A stretch of DNA of 64,000 nt from Gammaproteobacteria bacterium (GTDB lineage: Bacteria; Pseudomonadota; Gammaproteobacteria; SZUA-140). Where the stretch lies: NCBI GenBank assembly GCA_016712635.1, contig JADJQS010000015.1, positions 62,001 to 126,000 on the forward strand, given 5' to 3'. Under the pieces are notes generated by a model, which was not told the origin of the DNA, ran no database searches, and saw only the letters and a program-made list of their open reading frames with translations. Shown in pieces: positions 31,392 through 41,028 of the stretch (positions within the stretch are counted from its first letter, which is position 1; every line of letters begins with the position of its first letter). The position numbers and the translations under genes were made by a program.

Positions 31392-32359
31392 GCCGCCTCC
31401 TCGCACAACGCCAGCGCCATCAGGCAGCGGTGCCGGTGCGCCTCGCCGTGTCCCGCCGCGATGACCGATCCGGGCAGCCTCAGGCCGTAGCGGTACCCGC
31501 CCTGCTCCGCCCACAGGACGCCCCGGCACAGCAGGCCGAGGCGAATCTCGATGTCGCGGACCGGGTGATCATGCCAGTCCAGCCACAGTTCCTCGCCGAG
31601 TTGATCGCAGAACATCTTGGTCATCAGTGTCTGGCCGCGCGCGGCCGCCTTCCAGTCCACGTGCCGCGGCGAATCGCCTGGATGGTAGGTGCGCAGGCCC
31701 ATGAAGTCGTCGCTGCCCGGGTGCTGGCCGCGGCGCGTGCCGCTGCCGGGGCGGCGGTGCGGCGGTGTGGTGAATTTCGCCGCCGGCGCCGGGTAGACCA
31801 GACAGCGCGCGTCCAGCCTGAGCTGTGACCAGGCGCGGAACAGGCCGAGCGGATAACGCGTGAACACCGTCAGGGTGCCGAACGGTAGCCAGCCGCGGCG
31901 CATGGCGGGCAGCGCCAGCTCGACGGCGACGCGCCCGCCCGCCGCGATATCGGTGAACACGGGCACCTGTCCCGCGAGATTGAGCCCGATCCCGACGCGT
32001 CCGGGTCCCTTGCCGTTGTCTATCACCACGGTGAATAGGGCGGCGTCACCGCAGAACACCGCGGCGGCACGGCCCGCCTGGAACGTCAGCCGCAGCATGT
32101 TGTGGTAGGCGTGCAGGATCGAAACCAGGGCGGTTCCGATGAGGAGGAAGCTGAGCAGGAAGCCGGTGCTGTTGTTGTAATTCGTGGCGCCGATCAGCAT
32201 CACGAAGGTGAGCAGCCCGAACAGCAGGCCGTATCGCGTCGGCAGGATGAAGATGCGCCGTTGCATGAGTTCGACCGCGCGGTCGCGCGGGGCGTGGCGG
32301 CGGTCGATGCCGAGCAGGCGGTGCAGCTTGTGCGGCAGCGATGTCAGCGACAGGGGCAT
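31388..32359 (-). CDS. DUF58 (von Willebrand-like) domain protein
   Basis: 323 residues from ATG 32359 (MPLSLTSLPHKLHRLLG); upstream in-frame codons to 32491 belong to the moxR overlap and look unlike protein. Two transmembrane helices near residues 45-90 (YGLLFGLLTFVMLIGATNYNN ...) are followed by the DUF58 motif DFMGLRTYHPGDSPRHVDWKA. Members usually act with a MoxR ATPase, perhaps as a chaperone-type complex. It overlaps moxR's 3' gap closely and tgpA by 4 bases, giving one operon. Confidence 0.92.
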   Translation of the reverse strand: MPLSLTSLPHKLHRLLGIDRRHAPRDRAVELMQRRIFILPTRYGLLFGLLTFVMLIGATNYNNSTGFLLSFLLIGTALVSILHAYHNMLRLTFQAGRAAAVFCGDAALFTVVIDNGKGPGRVGIGLNLAGQVPVFTDIAAGGRVAVELALPAMRRGWLPFGTLTVFTRYPLGLFRAWSQLRLDARCLVYPAPAAKFTTPPHRRPGSGTRRGQHPGSDDFMGLRTYHPGDSPRHVDWKAAARGQTLMTKMFCDQLGEELWLDWHDHPVRDIEIRLGLLCRGVLWAEQGGYRYGLRLPGSVIAAGHGEAHRHRCLMALALCEEAA

Positions 32360-32375
32360 GGCCGCGTGCGCGTTA

Positions 32376-33329
32376 TCAGGGGATGGGCACGGCGGCGAGC
32401 TGCGACACCAGTTCGTCGACGGCGTGCGCGGGCTGGCCGTCACCCGGCTGAAGGCGGTGGCCGACCACGCTGGGCAGCACGCTTTGCACATCTTCGGGTA
32501 TCACGTGGGTACGGCCGTCCATCAGCGCCCAGGCCTGGGAGCAGCGCAGCAGCGCAAGCCCGGCGCGCGGAGACAGTCCGTTCTGGCAGAGCGGAGATTC
32601 ACGCGAGGAGGCGAGCACGGCCTGCAGGTAATCGACCAGCGCGGCGGAGACGTGGATCTCCGCGACGCGGGACTGCACCATGGCGAGCTCCTCGGAGCTC
32701 ATGCTGGGCGGCAGGCGCTGCAGCAGCTCACGACGGTTGGCGCCCAGCAGCAGGGCACGCTCAGCCGCGCGGTCCGGGTATCCCATGCGGATACACATCA
32801 GGAAGCGGTCGAGCTGCGATTCCGGCAGCGGGAATGTACCAATCTGGTAGGTCGGGTTCTGGGTCGCGATGACGAAGAAAGGCTGCGGCAGCGGGTAGGT
32901 TTCGCCATCGGTGGTGACCTGGTATTCCTCCATCGCCTCCAGCAGTGCACTCTGCGCCTTTGGCGTGGCGCGATTGACCTCGTCGGCGAGGACGACCTGG
33001 GAAAACACCGGGCCCGGATGGAACTTGAAGACGCCGCCTTCGTTGTCGTATACGGACACCCCGAGGATGTCGGCCGGCAGCATGTCGCTGGTGAACTGGA
33101 TGCGCTGGAACTTGAGTCCGAAGGCGCGCGCCAGCACGTGCGCCAGCGTGGTCTTGCCGACGCCGGGCAGATCCTCGATGAGCAGATGGCCACGTGCAAT
33201 CAGGCAGGCCACGGCGAGCCGGATGACTTCGTCCTTGCCGAGGATGACGCCGCCGATGTCGGCGATGACCTTGTTCAGCAGCGGGTTGAAATCCCCGCCG
33301 GATGCGGGGGCTGCGGCGTGTGGGCGCAT
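32376..33329 (-). CDS. MoxR-family AAA+ ATPase
   Basis: 317 residues of the MoxR group, chaperone-like AAA+ enzymes. Walker A is LPGVGKTTLAHVLA, with QFTSDMLPADILGVSVYDN, Walker B VVLADEVNRATPKAQSALLEAMEE and sensor 1 FFVIATQNP. It is the first gene of the moxR-DUF58-tgpA operon. It diverges from mnmG across a 171-base gap (33330-33500) in which I see only a TATACA-like -10 for moxR. Confidence 0.95.
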   Translation of the reverse strand: MRPHAAAPASGGDFNPLLNKVIADIGGVILGKDEVIRLAVACLIARGHLLIEDLPGVGKTTLAHVLARAFGLKFQRIQFTSDMLPADILGVSVYDNEGGVFKFHPGPVFSQVVLADEVNRATPKAQSALLEAMEEYQVTTDGETYPLPQPFFVIATQNPTYQIGTFPLPESQLDRFLMCIRMGYPDRAAERALLLGANRRELLQRLPPSMSSEELAMVQSRVAEIHVSAALVDYLQAVLASSRESPLCQNGLSPRAGLALLRCSQAWALMDGRTHVIPEDVQSVLPSVVGHRLQPGDGQPAHAVDELVSQLAAVPIP

Positions 33330-33500
33330 CGTCCTCTGTATAACGGTTGTTGATCTTGGTATGATGCCGGCACCGTGTCCGTGATGCCGTGCGGTCGCGT
33401 GACATAGTTAGCGGCACGCGGGTGTCCCGACTTTATCCCAAGCCCCAATTTTTACTCCGTTTTTTCCGCGCACGGCGTCCGCCGGGCAAGGCAGGCAGGA

Positions 33501-35396
33501 ATGGACTTCAGCGACAGATTCGATGTCATCGTGGTGGGTGGTGGACACGCCGGCACCGAGGCGGCGCTGGCTGCCGCGCGCAGCGGAGCGCGCACGCTGC
33601 TGCTGACGCACAATTTCGACACCCTTGGCCAGATGAGCTGCAACCCGGCCATCGGCGGCATCGGCAAGGGACACCTGGTAAAGGAGGTCGACGCGCTCGG
33701 CGGACTGATGGCGCGCGCCGCCGATCAGGCCGGCATCCACTTCCGCACCCTGAACGGCAGCAAGGGGCCGGCGGTGCGCGCGACACGCGCGCAGGCCGAC
33801 CGCGCGCTGTACCGCCGCGCAGTGCGGCGCGCGCTCGAGGCGCAGGCGAATCTGTGGCTGTTCCAGCAGGGTGTCGACGACCTGATCGTGGAGGGCGATG
33901 AGGTGCGCGGCGTGGTGACGCAGGGCGGGCTGCGCTTTCATGCCCGCGCGGTCGTGCTCACCGTGGGCACCTTTCTCGGCGGCCGCATCCATGTCGGGCA
34001 GACCCAGCACCCGGGCGGCCGTGCGGGCGATCCGCCGTCCATCACGCTCGCCCGGCGCCTGCGCGAACTGCCGCTGCGCGTCGGTCGCCTCAAGACCGGA
34101 ACGCCACCCCGCATTGACGGCCGCAGCCTCGACTACAGCGTCATGCGTGAACAGCCCGGCGACGACCCGCGCCCGGTGTTCTCCTACCTGGGCTCGGCCG
34201 CCGACCACCCGCGCCAGGTCTCCTGTTTCATCACCGCGACGTGCGTACGCACGCACGACATCATCCGCGCCGGGCTTGACCGCTCGCCGCTCTTCACCGG
34301 CGTGATCGAGGGTGTGGGGCCGCGCTATTGTCCCTCGATCGAGGACAAGGTCGTGCGATTCGCCGACAGGGACTCGCACCAGATCTTCGTCGAACCTGAA
34401 GGGCTGGACGCGCACGAGATCTACCCCAACGGCATTTCCACCAGCCTGCCTTTCGATGTCCAGCTTGCCCTGGTGCGGTCGATACCGGGCTTCGGGCGCG
34501 CCCACATCACGCGGCCCGGCTACGCCATCGAGTACGATTATTTCGATCCGCGCGACCTCAAGCCTACGCTGGAGACACGCGTCATCGCCGGCCTGTTCTT
34601 CGCCGGCCAGATTAACGGTACCACCGGCTACGAAGAGGCCGCTGCGCAGGGTCTGGTCGCCGGACTCAACGCCGCGCGGCGCGTACAGGAACGGGAAGGC
34701 TGGTGCCCGTTTCGCGACGAGGCCTATATCGGGGTGCTGATCGATGACCTGATCACGCGCGGGGCCACCGAACCTTACCGCATGTTCACCAGCCGCGCCG
34801 AATACCGCCTGCTGCTGCGCGAGGACAACGCCGACCTGCGCCTGACCCCGAAGGGACGGGAGCTCGGGCTGGTGGACGACGAGCGCCTGCGCCGCTTCGA
34901 GGCGAAGCGCACGGCGGTGGAACGCGAACAGCAGCGCCTGCGCGCGACCTGGCTGCGGCCTGCCACGATTCCGGAAGAGGCCGCCGCGGCCGTGCTGGGC
35001 GGCCCGCTCGCGCGGGAATTCACCCTGCTCGAGCTGCTGCGCCGCCCAGGGGTCGGATACCAGGCTCTCATGTCACTGCCCGGCGCCGGTCCCGGCGTGG
35101 CGGACGCGATGGTGGCGGAACAGGTCGAGATCCAGGCGCGTTATGCGGGCTATATTGACCGCCAGCGCGACGAGATCGAGCGCCAGCGCCGCCATGAGGA
35201 GACGCGGTTGCCGGAGGGACTGGATTATGCCGCAGTGCACGGTTTGTCCACCGAGGCACGCCAGAAGCTTGCCGACGCGCGCCCGGTGACGCTGGGCCAG
35301 GCGGCGCGCATACCCGGGGTGACGCCGGCGGCCGTTTCTCTGTTGCTGCTGTACCTGAAGAAGCACGCCCACCAGGCCGTGCGCGCATCCGCCTGA
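33501..35396 (+). CDS. mnmG: tRNA uridine-5-carboxymethylaminomethyl modification enzyme MnmG
   Basis: FAD-dependent partner of MnmE (GidA). 631 residues. FAD site VIVVGGGHAGTEAALAAARS, then NPAIGGIGKGHLVKEVDALGG, TGTPPRIDGRSLDYS, GPRYCPSIEDK and the C-terminal helical domain (PGVTPAAVSLLLLYLKK). Full length with no damage. Normally next to mnmE or rsmG, here it stands alone between moxR and cyaA and converges with cyaA (7-base gap). Confidence 0.98.
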   Translation: MDFSDRFDVIVVGGGHAGTEAALAAARSGARTLLLTHNFDTLGQMSCNPAIGGIGKGHLVKEVDALGGLMARAADQAGIHFRTLNGSKGPAVRATRAQADRALYRRAVRRALEAQANLWLFQQGVDDLIVEGDEVRGVVTQGGLRFHARAVVLTVGTFLGGRIHVGQTQHPGGRAGDPPSITLARRLRELPLRVGRLKTGTPPRIDGRSLDYSVMREQPGDDPRPVFSYLGSAADHPRQVSCFITATCVRTHDIIRAGLDRSPLFTGVIEGVGPRYCPSIEDKVVRFADRDSHQIFVEPEGLDAHEIYPNGISTSLPFDVQLALVRSIPGFGRAHITRPGYAIEYDYFDPRDLKPTLETRVIAGLFFAGQINGTTGYEEAAAQGLVAGLNAARRVQEREGWCPFRDEAYIGVLIDDLITRGATEPYRMFTSRAEYRLLLREDNADLRLTPKGRELGLVDDERLRRFEAKRTAVEREQQRLRATWLRPATIPEEAAAAVLGGPLAREFTLLELLRRPGVGYQALMSLPGAGPGVADAMVAEQVEIQARYAGYIDRQRDEIERQRRHEETRLPEGLDYAAVHGLSTEARQKLADARPVTLGQAARIPGVTPAAVSLLLLYLKKHAHQAVRASA

Positions 35397-35403
35397 GCGG
35401 ATG

Positions 35404-38244
35404 TCAGCCCGCCAGGTTCGCCGTCTTGTCCTCGACCAGGGCGGCGAGCGCGCGGTTCAGGCCCTCCTCGATCAGTTTCTTGTATTCCAGGTAATGCACG
35501 GTCTGCAGCTGGTCGGGTCCCGCGAGGCCCGCGACGCGGTGGGACAGGTCGATGTCGGTGATGTAGATCGGATAGCGTAATCCGCTCTTGCGGAGCTCCA
35601 GCACATATCTGGCGACTTCGTGAAACAGACCGTCGCCGAATTCCAGCGAGGAGAATTCGCGCGCGTCGATGTAGATGGTGAACTCGGGGCGGTTGTTGTC
35701 CGAGACGCCTGCGATGACCTGCACGTTGAAATAGCGCTGGTCCTCGTCCGCGCCCTGCTCCCGGTGGCGCGCCAGCTGGCTCTGGCCGTGATATTTCTTG
35801 ACGGCCTGGTAGATCTCCACCGGAACGGCATTCGCGTCCATCGCGCCTTCCGGCGCCTTGTGCCGGTTGCGGCGCGCGCCGACCGCGGCGAGAAATCGCC
35901 GGTACTGCTGTACCAGGAGCCGGACATCCATCCTGGGCATGCGACGGGAAAAGAGCGAGCCGCGTTCGTCGATGAAATATACGTAGATCGCCGTCGCCTC
36001 CTCTACATAATAAAACTGCACCACGCCCGCCTTGTTATTGCGGTAGATGACCGGCAGGATGTCATGACCGAGCGCGTAACGGTCGATCACGACCGGACTG
36101 TACGCATGCACCGGCGCGGCGAGATACTTGAGCAGGTCATTGTAGGTGTCGAGCCGGGAGTGGCGCAGGGCGCCGTTGTCCAGCTGCAGCGCGTAGTAGC
36201 GTGTCCCGATCAGCAGGATATAGCGTGCCCTGTCGGCGTGGGGGGAGGTGTAGTAGCAAGCTGCGACATCCTGGAACAATTCCTCCATGCGTCGCACGAT
36301 GGCCGCGCTCTGCATGGAGGAAAAACAGTAGGCGGCCACCGGCGGCGGGGGCGCACCCGCCGAAGGCGGCGACCATTGCAGGTAGGCGCCGAGGCCGTCG
36401 AGCAGACCCTGTTCGCCCTCGTACTGCGAGACCATGACCTCCTGCCAGGTCGTGCGTGCGACCTGGTCGATGGACAGCACGAGGTTTTCACACACGCCGC
36501 CGAAACTGAGGGCGTCGGTCTTGTTACTGGTCAGTTCCTTGCCTTCCCGCTCGCGCAGCGTCGCGGGCTTCAGTCCGACGTTGATGAACAGGGTGAGATT
36601 CGCGAGCCGCGGCGACTGCGAAAGGTCTTCCAGGGTGGTTTCGCCGAGTCGCGAGCCGGGTATCATCTGGTCGAGGCCGCGTACGATGGATTTGATCTCG
36701 TTCACGCTGAGTGTGCTTTCGCGGGCGAACAAGGCGAAGGTTGTGCGTTCGTCGACGAGCTGGTTAAGAAAGCACCAGGCGAGCATCTCTGTGACGGCGC
36801 GGCTGCGCTTGATCGGTTTGCCGTACGCCGTTTCCTCGGGTGGCACGATGCCGCGGTAAAGCACCCAGGCGCCAGTTTCCCGGCCGCCCACCAGGTGAAT
36901 CGAGAGGTGGCTCTCCCATATGTCGCTGGAAATGCCCCGATTGACGATGTCGACCTTGCCAGCCTTGCGCTCGAAGGCCGCGTAGAGCTTGCGGCCGAGG
37001 ATGTTCAGGTCGCGCTGGTTGATCTTCGCCAGCATGTTCTGCACCCGCGCGAAGCGAGAGAGCGAGTGATAGCTCTGCGTCAGGGCGCTGACCAGGCTCC
37101 GTCGTTCATCGAGCACCTCGTGGATCTTCCATTGCTGCCGCCTGTCCAGCTGCTGCAGGTGGCTGCGCTTCCATCCCCACGCCTGCGCGATGTCCTTCAT
37201 GACGTCGAAACGCCAGTTTTCCTGCGGTTCGTCCTGGCGCCCGAGCTGCTCGTTGACCTTGAAGTAGAAGCAGCGGCGCATCACCGCGAGGCGCTCGTCG
37301 TCGCCCTGGGCGGCAAGATATTCATCGATCCTGCGGTACAGCATGATGTAGGGATCGAGGCGGGTGATATCTGTCTCGCCTTCATGCAGCGCGCGCTTGA
37401 AGCGCAACGACAGCAGCTCGACCTGCGGATACTCGGCCGCGTAAACCTCCATCAGCATGAGCTTGAGCGCGGCCTTGTAGGGTGAATCGATGCTCTTGTA
37501 CAGCTGCCAGAGCGCAGCGCCGAAGAATTCCTCGGCGGGCGCGCGCGGAATGCCGCCGAAGTCGACGGTCTCGTTGTCGCCGATATCCCCGCGCTCGCGC
37601 AGGCGGCGTACGTAACGGTCGTAATCGGATTCCTCCTGCTCCGGGACCAGCCACCAGACCGGATAACGTCCGGCAAGCAGGGTGCCGGTGCGATAGAACT
37701 CGTCGAGCAGCAGGTGATACTGCGCGCTGCCGCTGCTCTCGTCGGACAGTTCGACCACCTTGCCGGCACGGAAGTGTTCGCAGTTCATCAGGAAAAAGTG
37801 CACCTCGAGATCAAAGGATTCCGCCCATTTCTCCAGGGCTGAGGCCTTTTCCTGCAGCTCGGCAAGCTGGACGGCGGAGAGGTCCGGGTTGTGGCACACC
37901 CAGATGTCGAAGTCGCTCTTGGTCGAATAGGCGATGGTGCCGCTGCTGCCCATCAGGAACAGCGAGAAGATGTCGTAGCGGGGCAGGGCGCGCGGCCGGT
38001 AATCGAGCTCGCGTGTCATCTTCTGCACTATCTCGAGCGCGCGCCGGCTCGGTGAATAGTCGGATACCCCGACCGGGGTGGCGGCGGAGACGAACCCGGG
38101 CAGTTCCGCATGATTGATGTGAAACAGCAGTGGCAGCACCTCGAGCACGTCGCGCTGGCGGTTGCGCAGGGTGTCGCGGATGCGATTCACACGGTCGCGG
38201 TTGAGCGCCAGGAAGCGTTTCTTGATGGTTTTGGTATCGAGCAA
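35404..38244 (-). CDS. cyaA: Class I adenylate cyclase
   Basis: Makes cAMP from ATP; partner of Crp-type regulators. About 946 residues if started at TTG 38244, which is preceded by AAAGGACAG; E. coli cyaA also starts with TTG. An upstream in-frame ATG at 38319 is an alternative. The catalytic part has GSSGTIAYSTKSDFDIWVCH, LLLDEFYRTGTLLAGRYPVW and FFGAALWQLYKSIDSPYKAA, as in the enterobacterial enzyme. The long C-terminal regulatory part is retained. It converges with mnmG and lies upstream of argH on the same strand, a neighbourhood also seen in Pseudomonas. Confidence 0.96.
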   Translation of the reverse strand: MLDTKTIKKRFLALNRDRVNRIRDTLRNRQRDVLEVLPLLFHINHAELPGFVSAATPVGVSDYSPSRRALEIVQKMTRELDYRPRALPRYDIFSLFLMGSSGTIAYSTKSDFDIWVCHNPDLSAVQLAELQEKASALEKWAESFDLEVHFFLMNCEHFRAGKVVELSDESSGSAQYHLLLDEFYRTGTLLAGRYPVWWLVPEQEESDYDRYVRRLRERGDIGDNETVDFGGIPRAPAEEFFGAALWQLYKSIDSPYKAALKLMLMEVYAAEYPQVELLSLRFKRALHEGETDITRLDPYIMLYRRIDEYLAAQGDDERLAVMRRCFYFKVNEQLGRQDEPQENWRFDVMKDIAQAWGWKRSHLQQLDRRQQWKIHEVLDERRSLVSALTQSYHSLSRFARVQNMLAKINQRDLNILGRKLYAAFERKAGKVDIVNRGISSDIWESHLSIHLVGGRETGAWVLYRGIVPPEETAYGKPIKRSRAVTEMLAWCFLNQLVDERTTFALFARESTLSVNEIKSIVRGLDQMIPGSRLGETTLEDLSQSPRLANLTLFINVGLKPATLREREGKELTSNKTDALSFGGVCENLVLSIDQVARTTWQEVMVSQYEGEQGLLDGLGAYLQWSPPSAGAPPPPVAAYCFSSMQSAAIVRRMEELFQDVAACYYTSPHADRARYILLIGTRYYALQLDNGALRHSRLDTYNDLLKYLAAPVHAYSPVVIDRYALGHDILPVIYRNNKAGVVQFYYVEEATAIYVYFIDERGSLFSRRMPRMDVRLLVQQYRRFLAAVGARRNRHKAPEGAMDANAVPVEIYQAVKKYHGQSQLARHREQGADEDQRYFNVQVIAGVSDNNRPEFTIYIDAREFSSLEFGDGLFHEVARYVLELRKSGLRYPIYITDIDLSHRVAGLAGPDQLQTVHYLEYKKLIEEGLNRALAALVEDKTANLAG

Positions 38245-38417
38245 GGCCTGTCCTTTCGCGCCACTGACCGGGTAATGAGGAGGCGTGAAATGTATCGGCA
38301 GGAGTGTGACAAACTTCAAAATTACCCGCCGTCGACTCTAAGGATGGCCGGACGGTCAAATCGGGCGGCATGGATGGCCCGCCGGGGTCTGGCGGAGCCG
38401 GGTGCGGCGCGGGATGT

Positions 38418-39803
38418 TCAGCCCAGCAGGCGGTGCGCGCGCGCAATGGCGGCGCGCACCTGCGCAGGCGCGGTGCCGCCAGGGTGGTTGCGCGCGGCGA
38501 CGGAACCCTCGACCGTGAGCACGGCATGGACATCGTCGCCGATGGCGTCGGAGAAGCCGCGCAGCTCGTCGAGGGTGAGGGCGGCGAGTTCCCTGCCCTG
38601 GTCGATGGCGTAGCGCACCGTCTTGCCGACGATCTCGTGGGCATCACGGAAGGCGATGCCCCTGCGGACGAGATAATCGGCCAGATCGGTCGCGGTCGAG
38701 TAGCCGAGGCGGGCGGACTGCGCCATGCGCTCGCGCCGGACCTGCATGCCGGGCAGCATGCCGGCGAACACGCGCAGGCAGGCCTTCACCGTGTCGACGC
38801 TGTCGAACAGCGGTTCCTTGTCTTCCTGGTTGTCCTTGTTGTAGGCGAGCGGCTGGCCCTTCATCAGGGTGAGCAGCGCGACCAGGTTGCCGGTGACGCG
38901 GCCGCTCTTGCCGCGCACCAGCTCGGGCATGTCCGGGTTCTTCTTCTGCGGCATGATGGAGGATCCGGTGCAATAGCCGTCGGACAGCTCGACGAAGCCG
39001 AACTGCGCCGAGGACCACAGGATCAGCTCTTCGGAGAAGCGCGACAGGTGGACCATCAGCAAGGCGGCTGCGGCGGCGAATTCGATGGCGAAGTCGCGGT
39101 CGCTGACTGCGTCAAGCGAATTGGCGGCCGGCGCGTCGAATCCGAGCAGTTCGGCGGTGTAGGCGCGGTCGATCGGATAGCTCGTGCCGGCGAGCGCCGC
39201 CGCACCGAGCGGCATCACATTTACGCGGCGGCGGCAGTCGCGCATGCGATCCCGGTCGCGCTGCAGCATCTCGAACCAGGCCAGCAGGTGGTGCCCGAAG
39301 GTCACCGGCTGCGCCACCTGCAGGTGGGTAAAGCCCGGCATGATGGTATCCGCCTCGCGCTCGGCGAGGTCGAGCAGCACCTGCTGCAGATTGCGCAGTT
39401 CGGCGTCGACGGCATCGATCTCGTGGCGCAGATACAGGCGCAGGTCGGTGGCCACCTGGTCGTTGCGCGAGCGTCCTGTATGCAGCTTTTTGCCGGCCTC
39501 GCCGATGCGCTCGGTGAGGCGCGCCTCGATGTTCATATGCACGTCCTCGAACTCGACCAGCCAGGCGAAATCGCCGCGCTCGATGTCGGTCAGGATGTCG
39601 CGCAGGCCGCGTTCGATGGCGGCGAGTTCCTGCTCAGTCAGCACGCCGACGCGGGCGAGCATGCGGGCATGGGCGAGTGAGCCCTCGATGTCGTAGCGGT
39701 AGAGGCGGCGGTCAAAGCCGACGGAGGCGCCGAAGCTTTCCACCAGGGAGTCGGTGGCCTCGGTGAAGCGGCCGGACCACAGTTTGTCGCCAGTCTTGTC
39801 CAT
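38418..39803 (-). CDS. argH: Argininosuccinate lyase
   Basis: Last step of arginine synthesis: argininosuccinate to arginine plus fumarate. 461 residues of the fumarase/aspartase superfamily. Motifs: LWSGRFTEATDSLVESFGAS, HTGRSRNDQVATDLRL, PGFTHLQVAQPVTFGHHLLAW and the signature GSSIMPQKKNPDMPELVRGK with the catalytic Ser loop. It diverges from algZ, as in pseudomonads. Confidence 0.98.
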   Translation of the reverse strand: MDKTGDKLWSGRFTEATDSLVESFGASVGFDRRLYRYDIEGSLAHARMLARVGVLTEQELAAIERGLRDILTDIERGDFAWLVEFEDVHMNIEARLTERIGEAGKKLHTGRSRNDQVATDLRLYLRHEIDAVDAELRNLQQVLLDLAEREADTIMPGFTHLQVAQPVTFGHHLLAWFEMLQRDRDRMRDCRRRVNVMPLGAAALAGTSYPIDRAYTAELLGFDAPAANSLDAVSDRDFAIEFAAAAALLMVHLSRFSEELILWSSAQFGFVELSDGYCTGSSIMPQKKNPDMPELVRGKSGRVTGNLVALLTLMKGQPLAYNKDNQEDKEPLFDSVDTVKACLRVFAGMLPGMQVRRERMAQSARLGYSTATDLADYLVRRGIAFRDAHEIVGKTVRYAIDQGRELAALTLDELRGFSDAIGDDVHAVLTVEGSVAARNHPGGTAPAQVRAAIARAHRLLG

Positions 39804-39954
39804 GGATGATGCGCGTCGGGACGGAACGGATTACCGGGCAGTATAACAAGTTTCCGGGCACTCACCCTGCTCTGAAGTTTTTCTCCCGCGCGCCGATATG
39901 TGGCCGACACCCGTCCCGCGGCCGCGGGACGGGGCGCATCCGGAACCGACGACC

Positions 39955-41028
39955 ATGAAAGCGAGCGCCCTTGCCATTCCCCGCGCCGCGCGCGACGGCG
40001 CCAGCGGCTTCCTGCCGGATTTCTGCAATATCCGCATCGTCTTCATCATCGTCGTCACCGCCGAACTGCTCGCCTTCATCCTGGCGCTGACCGCCCCCGT
40101 CTCCGGGGCGGAGCGCTGGAGCCGACTCGGCCTGCTGTCGCTGTTCATTCAATGGATTTCGCTCTCCTGCGCGGGCGCCCTGTGCCTCGCCCGCGGCCGG
40201 CTCAACCGCCTGTCCAACCCGCTCGCGGGGACGACCGCCTATCTGATCATCCTGATGATGACGGTGCTTGCAGTGGAGTCCGCCCAGCTCATCGCGCGCG
40301 GCACCGGCCTGGGGTCTTTCCTGCCGCCAGGCCAGCACGAGGAGTTTCTGCGCACGAGCCTGGCGATCGCCGGCATCGTGGGGGCGGTGGTATTGCGCTA
40401 TTTCTACCTTCAGCGGCAGACCCGGCGTACCATCGAGGCCGAGGCAAAGGCGCGCTTTCAGGCGCTGCAGGCGCGCATCCGTCCGCATTTCATGTTCAAC
40501 AGTATGAACACCATCGCGAGCCTCACCCGCACCAATCCGGCGCTGGCTGAGGAGGTGGTGGAGGATCTCGCCGAACTGTTCCGCATCAGCCTGTCCGACG
40601 CCGCCAACCTGAGCACGCTGGGCGCCGAACTGGAGCTGATCAGGCGCTACCTCAAGATCGAGACCCTGCGCATGGGAGAGCGCCTGTGCGTGGTTGACGA
40701 GACCGCCGCCCTGCCCCTGGACGCGCGGATCCCCGCATTGCTGGTACAGCCGCTGGTGGAGAACGCGGTCTACCACGGCGTTGAGCCGCTGCCCGAGGGC
40801 GGCGCCATCCGGATCACCGGACACTGCACCGACGGAGTGATCACGCTGTGCGTAAGCAATCCGCTGGCGGATTCGCCGCCGCGGCGCGGCGGGAACCGTA
40901 TGGCGCTGGACAACGTGCGCGAACGCCTGCAGCTCCACTGCGGACGCGCGGGGCGCCTCGATGCGGGACCGCGAGATGGACAGTTCCACGCCTGCCTGAG
41001 CTTTCCTTATATAAAGGAGGAGGCATGA
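39955..41028 (+). CDS. algZ: LytS/AlgZ-type sensor histidine kinase
   Basis: 357 residues from ATG 39955; an in-frame ATG at 39898 would add 19 unlikely residues. Four transmembrane helices (about 25-160) are followed by a His_kinase domain with the phospho-acceptor in QARIRPHFMFNSMNTIASL, then LVQPLVENAVYHGVE (N box). With AlgR it forms a two-component pair; in Pseudomonas (also called FimS) it controls twitching motility and virulence. The 3' end overlaps algR (ATGA). No alginate genes are in view. Confidence 0.9.
   Translation: MKASALAIPRAARDGASGFLPDFCNIRIVFIIVVTAELLAFILALTAPVSGAERWSRLGLLSLFIQWISLSCAGALCLARGRLNRLSNPLAGTTAYLIILMMTVLAVESAQLIARGTGLGSFLPPGQHEEFLRTSLAIAGIVGAVVLRYFYLQRQTRRTIEAEAKARFQALQARIRPHFMFNSMNTIASLTRTNPALAEEVVEDLAELFRISLSDAANLSTLGAELELIRRYLKIETLRMGERLCVVDETAALPLDARIPALLVQPLVENAVYHGVEPLPEGGAIRITGHCTDGVITLCVSNPLADSPPRRGGNRMALDNVRERLQLHCGRAGRLDAGPRDGQFHACLSFPYIKEEA

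Noticed and set aside
35620..37485. 621-codon plus-strand open frame opposite cyaA
   Set aside because: Antisense shadow of a well-conserved adenylate cyclase; no family motifs.
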